Shown here one piece after another: positions 42,741-50,809 of a stretch of DNA of 64,000 bases. The position numbers and the translations under genes were made by a program. The notes beneath the pieces were generated by a model, which saw only the letters and a list, made by a program, of their open reading frames with translations, had not been told where the DNA came from and did not search any database. The stretch is from Shewanella subflava. Its GTDB lineage: Bacteria > Pseudomonadota > Gammaproteobacteria > Enterobacterales > Shewanellaceae. Position 1 is the first letter of the stretch; each line of letters opens with the position of its first letter. The stretch is from contig NZ_JAPDMX010000023.1 in NCBI RefSeq assembly GCF_025971955.1, positions 51,685 through 115,684 on the forward strand. Reading direction: 5' to 3'.

Positions 42741-43057
42741 CTCCAAACGATTTCAACGCGAATTTCAAGCAAAAAAGTATGCTGCTGAACAACTTGGGAT
42801 TCCGTTAGTGCTACTGAAGGAGTCAGAAATCAGAGATGCTCAACTTCTTAAGAATCTTAAGCTTCTTCATCGTTATGCATCACGAGATGATTTAACTTAC
42901 TATCAACAAGCCATTCTTTCTATGCTAAGTGATTTTGGTTCTCAAAATGTAGAGTCGTTAATACATAAAACCGGCATGAATCTGTGAACATAATGCCTAT
43001 GGTATGTAACCTTTTAGCTAGGTGTCTCCTTGACGCTGGCTTGGCGATGCCATTAAC
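42741..43057 (+). pseudogene. Truncated, frameshifted duplicate of the tnsA 3' half
   Basis: Matches 33930-34247 of tnsA with about six substitutions and one deleted base in 318 (about 98% identity). The deletion after GGCATGAAT (around 42981) puts a stop in frame. The copy lacks the start and the catalytic E49, D90, E104 and K106 codons, so it cannot make an active nuclease. At its right edge it fuses with the 3' end of the minus-strand GGDEF-EAL gene. Near-identity means the duplication is recent, or is kept alike by gene conversion. Confidence 0.92.
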
Positions 43058-44679
43058 ATATCTTCAGGTTTATGCAGATAATAACCTTGGGCATAATCTA
43101 CCCCTATCTCTATTAATTTTTCTAAAATTTGTTTATTTTCAACAAACTCTGCAATGGTCTTTAACCCCATTAAGTGGCCTACTTCATTCATACTTTTAAC
43201 CATTGCATAGGATACTTCATCGTTTGCGATTCCTTTAACAAAAGAACCATCAATTTTTAGATAATTAATAGGCATATTTTTTAGATAAGTAAAGGAAGAT
43301 AAACCTGAGCCAAAATCATCTAGAGAGAATTTAAAACCGACTTTTTTTAGTCTACGTAACAATTTCATACATACGTCAAAATTATGAATAGCAGCGGTTT
43401 CAGTAATTTCAAACGTGATATTGCTCGCTTTTATTTTATGTTTTTTCCTAAGCATTTCGACAAAATCAGCCAAAGAGTCATCCATCAGAGATTGACCCGA
43501 TAGATTGATAGAATAACTTGTTTTTGGGTGAGCTAGCTTGAAGGCCGTTTCTAATACCCAGCGGTCAATCAAGGGCATTAAATCATAGCGTTCAGCCGGA
43601 GGGATAAACGCATCTGGAAGTGTAATGGTGCCATCTGCATTTTTAAGCCTGATCAGCAATTCAAAATGTTCTTCAGATGTTGAACTGTTAGTTGGCTGAA
43701 TCTTTTGCCCATATAATACGAATTCATTGTTCGAAATAGCACTTTTGATTTTCGGCAACCACTGTATTTGATCGATGCGAACTTGATATTCAGCCTTTGA
43801 AGCATTGCAAACATGAATACGATTACGCCCTTCATTTTTTGCTAATTGACAAGCATTTTCAGCAGCTATCACTATTTCTTTAAATTTATCAATCTTGCCA
43901 TCAATCACAGAAATACCTGCAGATATTCCAACTTCGTAAGGCTTATCATCATTGATGAAAATCAGCTCGTTAATTGTGCTACGAATATTTTCAACAAGTA
44001 ACTCAGCATTCTTTAATGGGCAATTTTCTAATAAAATAGCAAACTCATCGCCTCCTATCCTTGCGACCAAATCCCGGCCTCTAATTTTGTCTTTTAATAT
44101 TTGTGCAATACGTTTTAGCAGCTCATCTCCTGCAGTATGGCCTGCAGTATCATTAATTATTTTGAATCTATCCAAATCGATAAATACAACAACACTCTTA
44201 ATTTTATTACTTATTGATTTTTTGATAAGGTGTTCGAGACGCGATTCAAATGCTTGTCTGTTTGAAAGTGATGTCAAGTAATCGTAACTAGCCTGGCGTC
44301 TTAATTGATCTTCAAGGTGATATTGCTTGGTAATGTTTTCAATAATAATAAGCCAACCATTAAACATGGTTCTTATTTTAATATTCAGCACATGTTTTTC
44401 AGTTTTTATGTAGGTGATATCTTTGCCAGCGCTCTTATTTGATTGGATAAACTTATGGTATCCATCGGCCAATTCAGAAATGTGTATAAACGCGTCAGCA
44501 TAGTTAAGGTCGATAAGTTTTGACGGTGCTGTATTGTTAAACCCGAGTAAAGTCACAGCTTCTGCATTAATCATCCCTATTTCACCGTCTACTGATAGGG
44601 TAATGATGCCAAAGGGAGCATTACCTATAATACCAATTAGGTATTTTCTTAAATGCACACTTTCATCGAAGGTATTCAT
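43018..44679 (-). CDS. PAS-GGDEF-EAL c-di-GMP protein (cargo; C-terminus altered)
   Basis: Cytoplasmic, 553 residues from the Met at 44679, which overlaps the upstream gene's stop (ATGA); a TTG at 44685 is the alternative. A PAS-like domain is at about 12-120. The cyclase domain has an intact GGDEF at 209-213 (ARIGGDEFAILL). The phosphodiesterase domain has E340 in FELLIRL (variant of EAL), LDDFGSGLSSFTYL, YLKIDGSFVKG and QGYYLHKP, so both activities look possible. The last 11 codons (after KPEDM) are antisense to the tnsA duplicate and not native. Third gene of the STAS-kinase/phosphatase-GGDEF/EAL operon and its likely output. Confidence 0.88.
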   Translation of the reverse strand: MNTFDESVHLRKYLIGIIGNAPFGIITLSVDGEIGMINAEAVTLLGFNNTAPSKLIDLNYADAFIHISELADGYHKFIQSNKSAGKDITYIKTEKHVLNIKIRTMFNGWLIIIENITKQYHLEDQLRRQASYDYLTSLSNRQAFESRLEHLIKKSISNKIKSVVVFIDLDRFKIINDTAGHTAGDELLKRIAQILKDKIRGRDLVARIGGDEFAILLENCPLKNAELLVENIRSTINELIFINDDKPYEVGISAGISVIDGKIDKFKEIVIAAENACQLAKNEGRNRIHVCNASKAEYQVRIDQIQWLPKIKSAISNNEFVLYGQKIQPTNSSTSEEHFELLIRLKNADGTITLPDAFIPPAERYDLMPLIDRWVLETAFKLAHPKTSYSINLSGQSLMDDSLADFVEMLRKKHKIKASNITFEITETAAIHNFDVCMKLLRRLKKVGFKFSLDDFGSGLSSFTYLKNMPINYLKIDGSFVKGIANDEVSYAMVKSMNEVGHLMGLKTIAEFVENKQILEKLIEIGVDYAQGYYLHKPEDMLMASPSQRQGDT

Positions 44680-45656
44680 TGACAATTTATCATCACAATG
44701 GTGGCATCATCATCAACTAACGCATGGTTATTAAAAATATACTCAGCGGTCGATTGTGCACTACTCATTCGTTCAAATATCTGTTGGCTATCTACTTTAA
44801 TGATGCCATCTGTATGCATGAACATTGAAAAGTTTTTTGGACGTTCGAAATTATTCACATAGATTTTTTCTGGTACGGATAAACCAAGGCTGCCATTTTG
44901 TATAGGTATGGAGTGATTGGAGCAATTAACTGATGCAGATACGTTACCGAGCAATAGCGTTTCTATTTTTTGTGATGTAATACGTACTAAAGCTAGTTCA
45001 ATGCCACGCGACTCATTGTTTTTTAGCAAAAAATCATGTCCAATTTCAATGAGTTGTTCAAAAGGCAATTTATAATTGTGCCCAAGGAAAGTGAGTAGTA
45101 TTTTAGTGCTTTTAGCTGCCTTGCTTCCTTTTCCTGCGGCATCTAACACGGCAACAAATACTTTATCCCCTCCATATTTAGCTATTAAATATCCATCACC
45201 ATTTGAACTTTCACCTTCAGCAGGAAAACTAACCACTCCAATATCAATATCATTTTGGCAAACCGGAAGATATTTTTTAAGGGTTATGCTAGTGCTTTTA
45301 GGTCCTGTATCAATTATCATTTCATCGCAAGACCGTTTAGCCGCACCTAATCCTAGCCCCAAACTTTTTGTAGGGAAAGTGCTATAACCATCGGTCATTG
45401 CAAGTTCAAGATTAGGAATTCCGCTACCATGATCTTGAATATTAATCTCAATACCCATGCGATTATCGGTCAATTTAACTTCAGCAACACCACTAGTTGC
45501 ATAGCGAATCACATTAGTCGCAATTTCGGAGCATGCTGAGGCAATGAGGCTAGACTCAAATGGCGATAATCCTAACTCTAGTGAGATATGTCTAACCAAG
45601 TTGATTAAAATCATAATATCGCTTTCGGTATCTATATATACATATTCAGGCAACAT
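44676..45656 (-). CDS. RsbT-like kinase fused to PP2C (RsbX/SpoIIE-like) phosphatase (cargo)
   Basis: Two-domain partner-switch regulator. N-terminal GHKL kinase: N-box SEIATNVIRYA, G1 box DHGSGIPN and G2 box KSLGLGLGAAKR, as in RsbT/RsbW. C-terminal PP2C-like domain: metal motifs VLDAAGKGSKAAKS (DGxG replaced by DAAG), HTDGIIKVD and DDDATIVMI. It probably both phosphorylates and dephosphorylates the STAS protein encoded upstream. The frame is open from 45701, but GGGG before the Met at 45656 (MLPEYVYIDTES) fits better (326 residues). Its end overlaps the GGDEF-EAL start. Confidence 0.82.
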   Translation of the reverse strand: MLPEYVYIDTESDIMILINLVRHISLELGLSPFESSLIASACSEIATNVIRYATSGVAEVKLTDNRMGIEINIQDHGSGIPNLELAMTDGYSTFPTKSLGLGLGAAKRSCDEMIIDTGPKSTSITLKKYLPVCQNDIDIGVVSFPAEGESSNGDGYLIAKYGGDKVFVAVLDAAGKGSKAAKSTKILLTFLGHNYKLPFEQLIEIGHDFLLKNNESRGIELALVRITSQKIETLLLGNVSASVNCSNHSIPIQNGSLGLSVPEKIYVNNFERPKNFSMFMHTDGIIKVDSQQIFERMSSAQSTAEYIFNNHALVDDDATIVMINCQ

Positions 45657-45744
45657 ATTAACCCCATGTTTATAAATGGTATTTATGGAATTATAAACCA
45701 ACGATTAGGTAATTACTTGACCATGCCTGAGCAAATATTATAAA

Positions 45745-46167
45745 TTACTTTTTTTCCATTGAGTAACCTTTCATTTCCATAGAAAGCTTCAGTGCCGACT
45801 TTAAATTATGCGTGACAATACAGCCATCCATATTCACCCCTGCGGCCACCATGGTTGTTGCCAACTTAGATTTTATACCGCAAAAAATAGGTGTAACGCC
45901 TACCAATCTTAATACTCCACCCAATCTAAGCATGTATCCAGCTACAGCAGAATCAATCGACTCAACATTGAACAAATCGATAATAACAATATCGGTTTGT
46001 TTATCATCAGCTATATCTGTCAATTTGTCACAAACTGACTGCATCCTAACAGAGTCTATCGTCCCAAAAAGACCAGTATATAGACAAAAATCGGTTATCT
46101 CTGACACAACAATCGGTACTTCCCCGCCAATTTGCTTTCTGCTTAATGCGACTTTATCTGGTGCCAT
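45745..46167 (-). CDS. RsbS/RsbR-like STAS-domain antagonist (cargo)
   Basis: 140 residues, a single STAS domain. The phospho-Ser site is expected in NVESIDSAVAGYMLRLGGVL, and IFCGIKSKLATTMVAAGV fits the RsbS fold. RsbS-type proteins are stressosome scaffold parts phosphorylated by RsbT. Lying first in the minus-strand operon, 88 bp ahead of the kinase/phosphatase, it is that protein's likely substrate. No RsbR with an N-terminal sensor domain is encoded nearby. GGAAC at 46173-46177 on the minus strand precedes the start. Confidence 0.8.
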   Translation of the reverse strand: MAPDKVALSRKQIGGEVPIVVSEITDFCLYTGLFGTIDSVRMQSVCDKLTDIADDKQTDIVIIDLFNVESIDSAVAGYMLRLGGVLRLVGVTPIFCGIKSKLATTMVAAGVNMDGCIVTHNLKSALKLSMEMKGYSMEKK

Positions 46168-46950
46168 TATATGTTCCTTTTTTGCAGCACTTACTTCTAA
46201 TTAATGCTAGTTCAATATTATTAACTTGTCTAAAAAATGTTATTTTCTAATGGCTGAAGACTGTATATGCTTCGGGCGGGAATAATTTAAAGTTCGATCC
46301 CTCCCTGAGACGCAGTTTGCTGATTACGTTCAGAGGGATCCCCTCATAAATCGCCAAGTGCCTAGCTATATTGATGTAACTGTTTAAGGAGCAACGCACC
46401 AGCCGCAAGCAACTCTTGTGGGCAAATAGGGTAATCAGGCCTTCGCATGACCTCCATACCTAAACGCACTGTCGATAAGACATTTATTGTTCGTATTGGC
46501 TTGAAAGTGCCGGTCTCAACCTTGTTGTATTGCGTGCAATCCTGCTAGCCAAAAAATAAGCTGTAACATCAGTGCGGTTAATAAATATAATACAGTTAGT
46601 TACATTTAATGGTTATATCTATACAGGATTAACACACCAAGAATTAGTTAAATTAATCACTTACTTATTAAGTGGTTTTGCCTCAAGAATATTGTTAAAA
46701 ATATTTACTCTTCTCAGCTCATTGACCTTGCGCTTGAAAAAATAGGTACTAGACTTTAGTGGTAAGTTAAAAATAACAACTAAACTTTAGTTTAGGTTGA
46801 TATTGCACTAAAGGACTAGTTTGAGGTGTTGGTGTTCAACATCATAAACAGCAAAATGGCTATTTTTGTGGTCATAATCATATATTAGTATCTGTGTTTA
46901 CCTTTCCTTTGCTGATTTAAATTTATTTATTGATTTAAGGGAGAATAGTT
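46168..46950. other. Cargo spacer region with a possible gene remnant
   Basis: This 780-bp stretch holds no intact gene. On the minus strand, 46544-46372 is open without a start and reads TFKPIRTINVLSTVRLGMEV, then RRPDYPICPQELLAAGALLL and LKQLHQYS before the stop. This is coding-like composition suggestive of a C-terminal gene fragment I cannot identify. The divergent promoters of the STAS operon and of the secreted-protein genes must be here. The rest is AT-rich. Confidence 0.4.
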
Positions 46951-47328
46951 ATGAAATTTTTTTATTTAGCTCTACTGATGTTATTTTCAGCCCATGCTAC
47001 TGCGCATTCACATAGTCCGACCGGATTCAAACATCATTACGTTTACAAAGATGTCAATACCTATTCATTTACCGTTGAAAATGATAGCCGTTATGCTGCT
47101 GGTTTCAAAGTTTATACCTATGACTATGATAGAAAAACAAACAAACAAACCAATGAAAAATACATTGGAACCATTCCGCCAATTAAAGCACATGAAAATG
47201 TGAGTTTTCTAATTGATTTTACCGTATTACCAAGTACTCATATAGTAAAAACAATGTGTACTGTTTTAGATTTAGACGTTCCTTTTAAAACTAAAGTGTG
47301 TTCAGTAATAGAAATGGAGCGTCGATGA
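46951..47328 (+). CDS. Small secreted protein of unknown function, first of three (cargo)
   Basis: 125 residues. The signal peptide MKFFYLALLMLFSAHATA has a likely cleavage site before HSHSPTG. The mature part is beta-rich with a Tyr-rich segment (FKVYTYDYDRKTNKQTNEKY) and two Cys near the C-terminus (TMCTVLDL, KVCSVIEM). It could be a one-domain, chaperone- or surface-like periplasmic protein; I do not recognise a family. GGGAGAA precedes the start. Its stop overlaps the next start (ATGA), so the three genes are probably an operon. Confidence 0.75.
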   Translation: MKFFYLALLMLFSAHATAHSHSPTGFKHHYVYKDVNTYSFTVENDSRYAAGFKVYTYDYDRKTNKQTNEKYIGTIPPIKAHENVSFLIDFTVLPSTHIVKTMCTVLDLDVPFKTKVCSVIEMERR

Positions 47329-47774
47329 AAACAATTCTAATTATATTGGTGTGTTTATTCATGACATCAAATACTTATGCTACGCCTCGTTTTGATATCC
47401 GAAACCCTAATGGTTCAGATAAAGTACGTGCTGCAGATGGCAGTTCTTGTGAACAAGCAGTTAATAGCACAACCAGTTTTGTTATGGGTATATACGGAAC
47501 TGATAATGACTTCAATAATTATTCATATGAACAAGATTGGCTCTTGAGTCGTGGGAATCTGTCTAATGGAGGTGATAAAGGCATATATGCAGGTATTCAA
47601 ATTCAACTTGGCACCCCTAAACGAGTCGATTGTAATAGATTATTTGACATAGAAATAGCCAGAAAAAATTTGGAGCTAAAACAAATGGAGCAACAACACT
47701 TAGTGGAAATGCAGGCTCTACGCGCTGAACTTGAACGTGTAAAAAATTTAGGCCAAATTCACTTTAAACAATAA
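47325..47774 (+). CDS. Small secreted protein with C-terminal coiled coil, second of three (cargo)
   Basis: 149 residues from the Met at 47325, which overlaps the upstream stop; GGAG lies just before it. Upstream in-frame codons from 47298 belong to the previous gene. The signal peptide MKTILIILVCLFMTSNTYA is followed by a mature domain with two Cys (GSSCEQAV, KRVDCNRLF) and a C-terminal helix with heptads (IARKNLELKQMEQQ onward), suggesting oligomerisation. The family is not recognised. Neighbours on both sides are also exported. Confidence 0.75.
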   Translation: MKTILIILVCLFMTSNTYATPRFDIRNPNGSDKVRAADGSSCEQAVNSTTSFVMGIYGTDNDFNNYSYEQDWLLSRGNLSNGGDKGIYAGIQIQLGTPKRVDCNRLFDIEIARKNLELKQMEQQHLVEMQALRAELERVKNLGQIHFKQ

Positions 47775-47794
47775 ATTATTTTGGAGATATTTAA

Positions 47795-48283
47795 ATGAAA
47801 AAAGTTACTTTAATCCCCATATTTGTTGGAGTTTTCATCTGTTTTACCTCTGCTCATTCAGCAACAGCGGATGGATCGTTTGATGCAACTATCACAAACG
47901 TATGTGGAATTACCATGAATGATGCCTCAGGTGTGATCGGATTAGATGACACTCTTTCTGGTGATGGTGTCCAATTAACGGCTTATGATAATTTTGATGC
48001 GACAACAACACTTAATCTTGGGGCTGTTACTACTCTTGATTCTGTTTTAACTAATTTATTTTCTACGACGGGTTTAGATTCTGGTGATACAATTGCCTAT
48101 ACCTTGACTGGTGCAGGGAGAGTAGACGGTTATTTAACTTCTACTGATTTTTCGACCGGTGGTACCGTTATTAATAAAAACGAACCTTTAGATGTTGAAG
48201 TAACAATTCCTTTCAGTAATCAAGAGATCCCATATGGTGATATAAATATAACCACTACATTTGTAGTTATTTGTGGTAGTTAA
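47795..48283 (+). CDS. Secreted pilin-like protein of unknown function, third of three (cargo)
   Basis: 162 residues. The signal peptide (LIPIFVGVFICFTSAHSATA) is followed by a Thr/Asp/Gly-rich beta domain with one Cys near the new N-terminus (TNVCGITMN) and one at the extreme C-terminus (VVICGS), an arrangement that could form a closing disulfide as in fimbrial subunits. GGAGA precedes the start. It may be a surface subunit with the two preceding proteins as helpers, but no usher or sortase gene is nearby. Function unknown. Confidence 0.75.
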   Translation: MKKVTLIPIFVGVFICFTSAHSATADGSFDATITNVCGITMNDASGVIGLDDTLSGDGVQLTAYDNFDATTTLNLGAVTTLDSVLTNLFSTTGLDSGDTIAYTLTGAGRVDGYLTSTDFSTGGTVINKNEPLDVEVTIPFSNQEIPYGDINITTTFVVICGS

Positions 48284-48593
48284 AATTTAGGAAATTGACA
48301 GATGCAATATATATATCGCATGTATCTTCACTCATACTGAAATCAAGCACCCAGTGCATCCAGATATGTCTTGATGAATTTGATGCATTTTTTTAATATT
48401 AAACTAAGCTTAATGCCGTTGGTGGGATTAGCTCCTTGCTAATTGAATCTCTCAGTTTTTCTAATTTTTGCCTATCAGCTAAAGCTAGATGGGCATTTTT
48501 TACTCGTTAAAAGTTTCCCTAGATGCAACTGATGAAGAACAAGTTAGTTGTCTCCAGATCTCAGGTTAAATTAAAATTCATTAAGGCTAATTT
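48284..48593 (+). other. Intergenic region before the HD-GYP gene
   Basis: No gene is present. Around 48381-48398 there is a weak GATGCATTTTTTT terminator-like end for the secreted-protein operon. A better hairpin is listed separately at 48470. The HD-GYP ribosome site (AAGG, 48582-48585) is at the end. Confidence 0.5.
48470..48500 (+). terminator. Intrinsic terminator between cargo operons
   Basis: GCCTATC-AGCT-aa-AGCT-a-GATGGGC is a two-step stem with one G-T pair, followed by ATTTTTTA. Confidence 0.75.
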
Positions 48594-50501
48594 ATGAATC
48601 GTCATCAACCCAATTTTTTGAATTTAAACGAACTCCCCAAAGAGTTGGAGTTATGCTGGGGGGTGATTAATGAACGCTTTGATTTAATAAAATTGAGCGA
48701 GTCACTTTATAAATTAATTAATAAGCCTATAGCGAGCATTTTAAAGCAACACTTGTCACGCAGCTTTTCTAGTTTAGATGTTGCTAAAATTGATCTCGAA
48801 AATCGTCATTCTTCTCAATACTTAAACTTTATTGATGATTTCGGTCAAGGATATAAAGTAACAATTTGCCCGATAAAGGAGAGTGATCAACATTGGGTAA
48901 TATTACTATCCCCCATTAATTTAGATGATAAATGGTTGATGGAGCTTCATCCAGATTACAATCATGCATTACAGTCTAGTGATGAGTGGTTACAGCAAAT
49001 AGAGGCGGTGTTGAGTGCTAAACCTGGTGAAGTTATCCAAACTTCCGTTCAACAAGCAGCTATATTGACTCAAAGCGATATTAGTTATGTACATGTCTTG
49101 GGTAGGAAAAAAGGAGAGGTACGGCTTACAGCGTGGAGCAATAATGCACATAAACATGTGACAATTAAACCGAATCAAACGTATTCAGCTAATGAAGGTG
49201 TCTGGGGGGAAGTAATTAAAACAGGTAAAGCCGTTATTCAAAATGAGCCCATGGTTGAGATTGATGGTAAGAAGGCGTTACAAGGTTATTTTCCTTTTAA
49301 GCGTCACTTATGTGTTCCGATATTTTATAGAGGAAATTTTGTCGGGTTAATTGGGGTGGCAAACAGAGATAAGCCTTTTACTGTTATTGACGCCAAATCT
49401 TTAACCGTTTATGCCACTATTATGTGGCATACAGTTGAGGTGCTTCGAACCTTAAAGCGGATGGATAAACAGTCGCAACTTATTAAAGCTCAACAAGAAA
49501 AAATGAGCCATATTTTAGCTCAGCTTGTTGGAGCTATGTCAGAAGCTTTAGAATTAAAAGACGCCTATACAGCAAGACATCAAAGGTCTGTTGCTCAATT
49601 AAGTTGCGAAATTGGCGAAAAAATGGGATTGGATGAAGATTGCTTAATAGGTCTCAAATTGGGGGCTCTCATCCATGATATAGGTAAACTAGCTATTCCT
49701 AGCCAGATTTTATCTAAACCATCAAAATTGTCCGAAATTGAGTTCGCATTAGTGAAACAACACCCTGTACAAGGTGGGTTAATTGTTGACGAAGTTGAAT
49801 TTCCTTGGCCAATTCAGCAAATGATAAGACAGCATCATGAGCGATTAGATGGTAGTGGTTACCCTGATGGATTAACCTCTGATGAGATTATCTTAGAAGC
49901 GAAAATTATTGCGGTAGCGGATGTTGCGGATTCGGTTCTTAGTCATCGGCCCTACAGAGCTGCATTAGGAATGGATGCTTTAACATCGATATTATTAGCG
50001 GGTCGTGATATTGAATTTGATGCCGAAGTGGTTGATTACTGTTTAGACATATTATCTACTGATGAAATTAAAACTGAAAAATGTCTGGCTGCTCTACCAT
50101 TGCAGCCTGTAGTTTTTTTTGAAGAATATTACACGTTAGAACATGCTGAAAGCTTATTTAAAAAAGCAAAAATGGACGTAGGTATTGTGTTATCAGAAAA
50201 AAGCCGCTTACCAATTGGTGTAATAGACAAACATATTATGGCTTTCTGGCACAGTCCTTTTCTTAATACTGCTGCAGAACGTTTGGTTGATCGCAATTTA
50301 CTTAACAAGCGTGTTCATCAGGTGATGGAACACAAGTTTCAATGTGTAGCTGAAGATACCACTTTAAATGATGCAAAAGTTATTTTGGATAAAACCGAGC
50401 AAAGTTTTTTAGTGGTGCAGAATGCAAATAATAAAGTCTGTGGAATTGTCACTTGGCAGATACTAGCTAATGCTTTATCTATACAGCCAGAATGCATATA
50501 A
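48594..50501 (+). CDS. GAF-HD-GYP c-di-GMP phosphodiesterase with CBS-like C-terminus (cargo)
   Basis: Soluble, 635 residues. An N-terminal PAS-like region (about 10-115) is followed by a GAF domain (about 130-290, with CVPIFYRGNFVGLIGVANR). The HD-GYP domain (about 310-480) has H361-D362 in LIHDIGKLAIP, then QHHERLDGSGYPDGL and VADVADSVLSHRPYR. All the metal and GYP residues I would look for are present, so hydrolysis of c-di-GMP is likely. The C-terminal part (about 500-635) has paired CBS-like motifs (HQVMEHKFQCVAEDTTL, LVVQNANNKVCGIVT). It is the cargo gene nearest the left end and complements the GGDEF-EAL protein. Confidence 0.87.
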   Translation: MNRHQPNFLNLNELPKELELCWGVINERFDLIKLSESLYKLINKPIASILKQHLSRSFSSLDVAKIDLENRHSSQYLNFIDDFGQGYKVTICPIKESDQHWVILLSPINLDDKWLMELHPDYNHALQSSDEWLQQIEAVLSAKPGEVIQTSVQQAAILTQSDISYVHVLGRKKGEVRLTAWSNNAHKHVTIKPNQTYSANEGVWGEVIKTGKAVIQNEPMVEIDGKKALQGYFPFKRHLCVPIFYRGNFVGLIGVANRDKPFTVIDAKSLTVYATIMWHTVEVLRTLKRMDKQSQLIKAQQEKMSHILAQLVGAMSEALELKDAYTARHQRSVAQLSCEIGEKMGLDEDCLIGLKLGALIHDIGKLAIPSQILSKPSKLSEIEFALVKQHPVQGGLIVDEVEFPWPIQQMIRQHHERLDGSGYPDGLTSDEIILEAKIIAVADVADSVLSHRPYRAALGMDALTSILLAGRDIEFDAEVVDYCLDILSTDEIKTEKCLAALPLQPVVFFEEYYTLEHAESLFKKAKMDVGIVLSEKSRLPIGVIDKHIMAFWHSPFLNTAAERLVDRNLLNKRVHQVMEHKFQCVAEDTTLNDAKVILDKTEQSFLVVQNANNKVCGIVTWQILANALSIQPECI

Positions 50502-50809
50502 AGTGTTCTGAAATTTGGGTAATCACTTTTTAACATACAATAGTTCGCTCCATTTATGTGCAGTGAGTTTAAAGAGCTTTTTGACTTTCCCAATGAACAT
50601 CTGCATTTGCCAAATCTTGGAGTTCAACAAACAGTTAGCAGAAGCGCATTCTCATAAAACAAAAAAACACAAGCCGCTTGTCGCTAATGAGAGTTCAGAG
50701 TTATTTATTCAGATTAGCATTTTATCTTGAGTGTTTGTGTCGTTATAGCTTGTTTTGTATGAAACTTTCTTAGATAAAAATTATACTAAAAAAAGCAATT
50801 TCACAAAAT
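50502..50809. other. Gene-free stretch before the left end
   Basis: Short frames are present (e.g. from 50556, FKELFDFPNEHLHLPNLGV), but none has a ribosome site and each is interrupted. They may be remnants of former cargo. Nothing else is recognisable. Confidence 0.4.

Noticed and set aside
42715..42987. 90-residue ORF as a second functional tnsA
   Set aside because: It lacks the N-terminal half with the catalytic residues and has a frameshift; it is a duplicate fragment.
46270..46320. A GTTCGATCCCTCC string resembling a tRNA T-arm
   Set aside because: No acceptor, D or anticodon stems can be formed around it.
46951..48283. A chaperone-usher pilus operon
   Set aside because: There is no usher gene, the proteins lack clear fimbrial or PapD motifs, and similarity is only in general shape.
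50515..50730. 71-residue ORF near the left end as a cargo gene
   Set aside because: It starts within 15 bp of the preceding stop without a ribosome site, has odd composition and no motif; at best it is a remnant.
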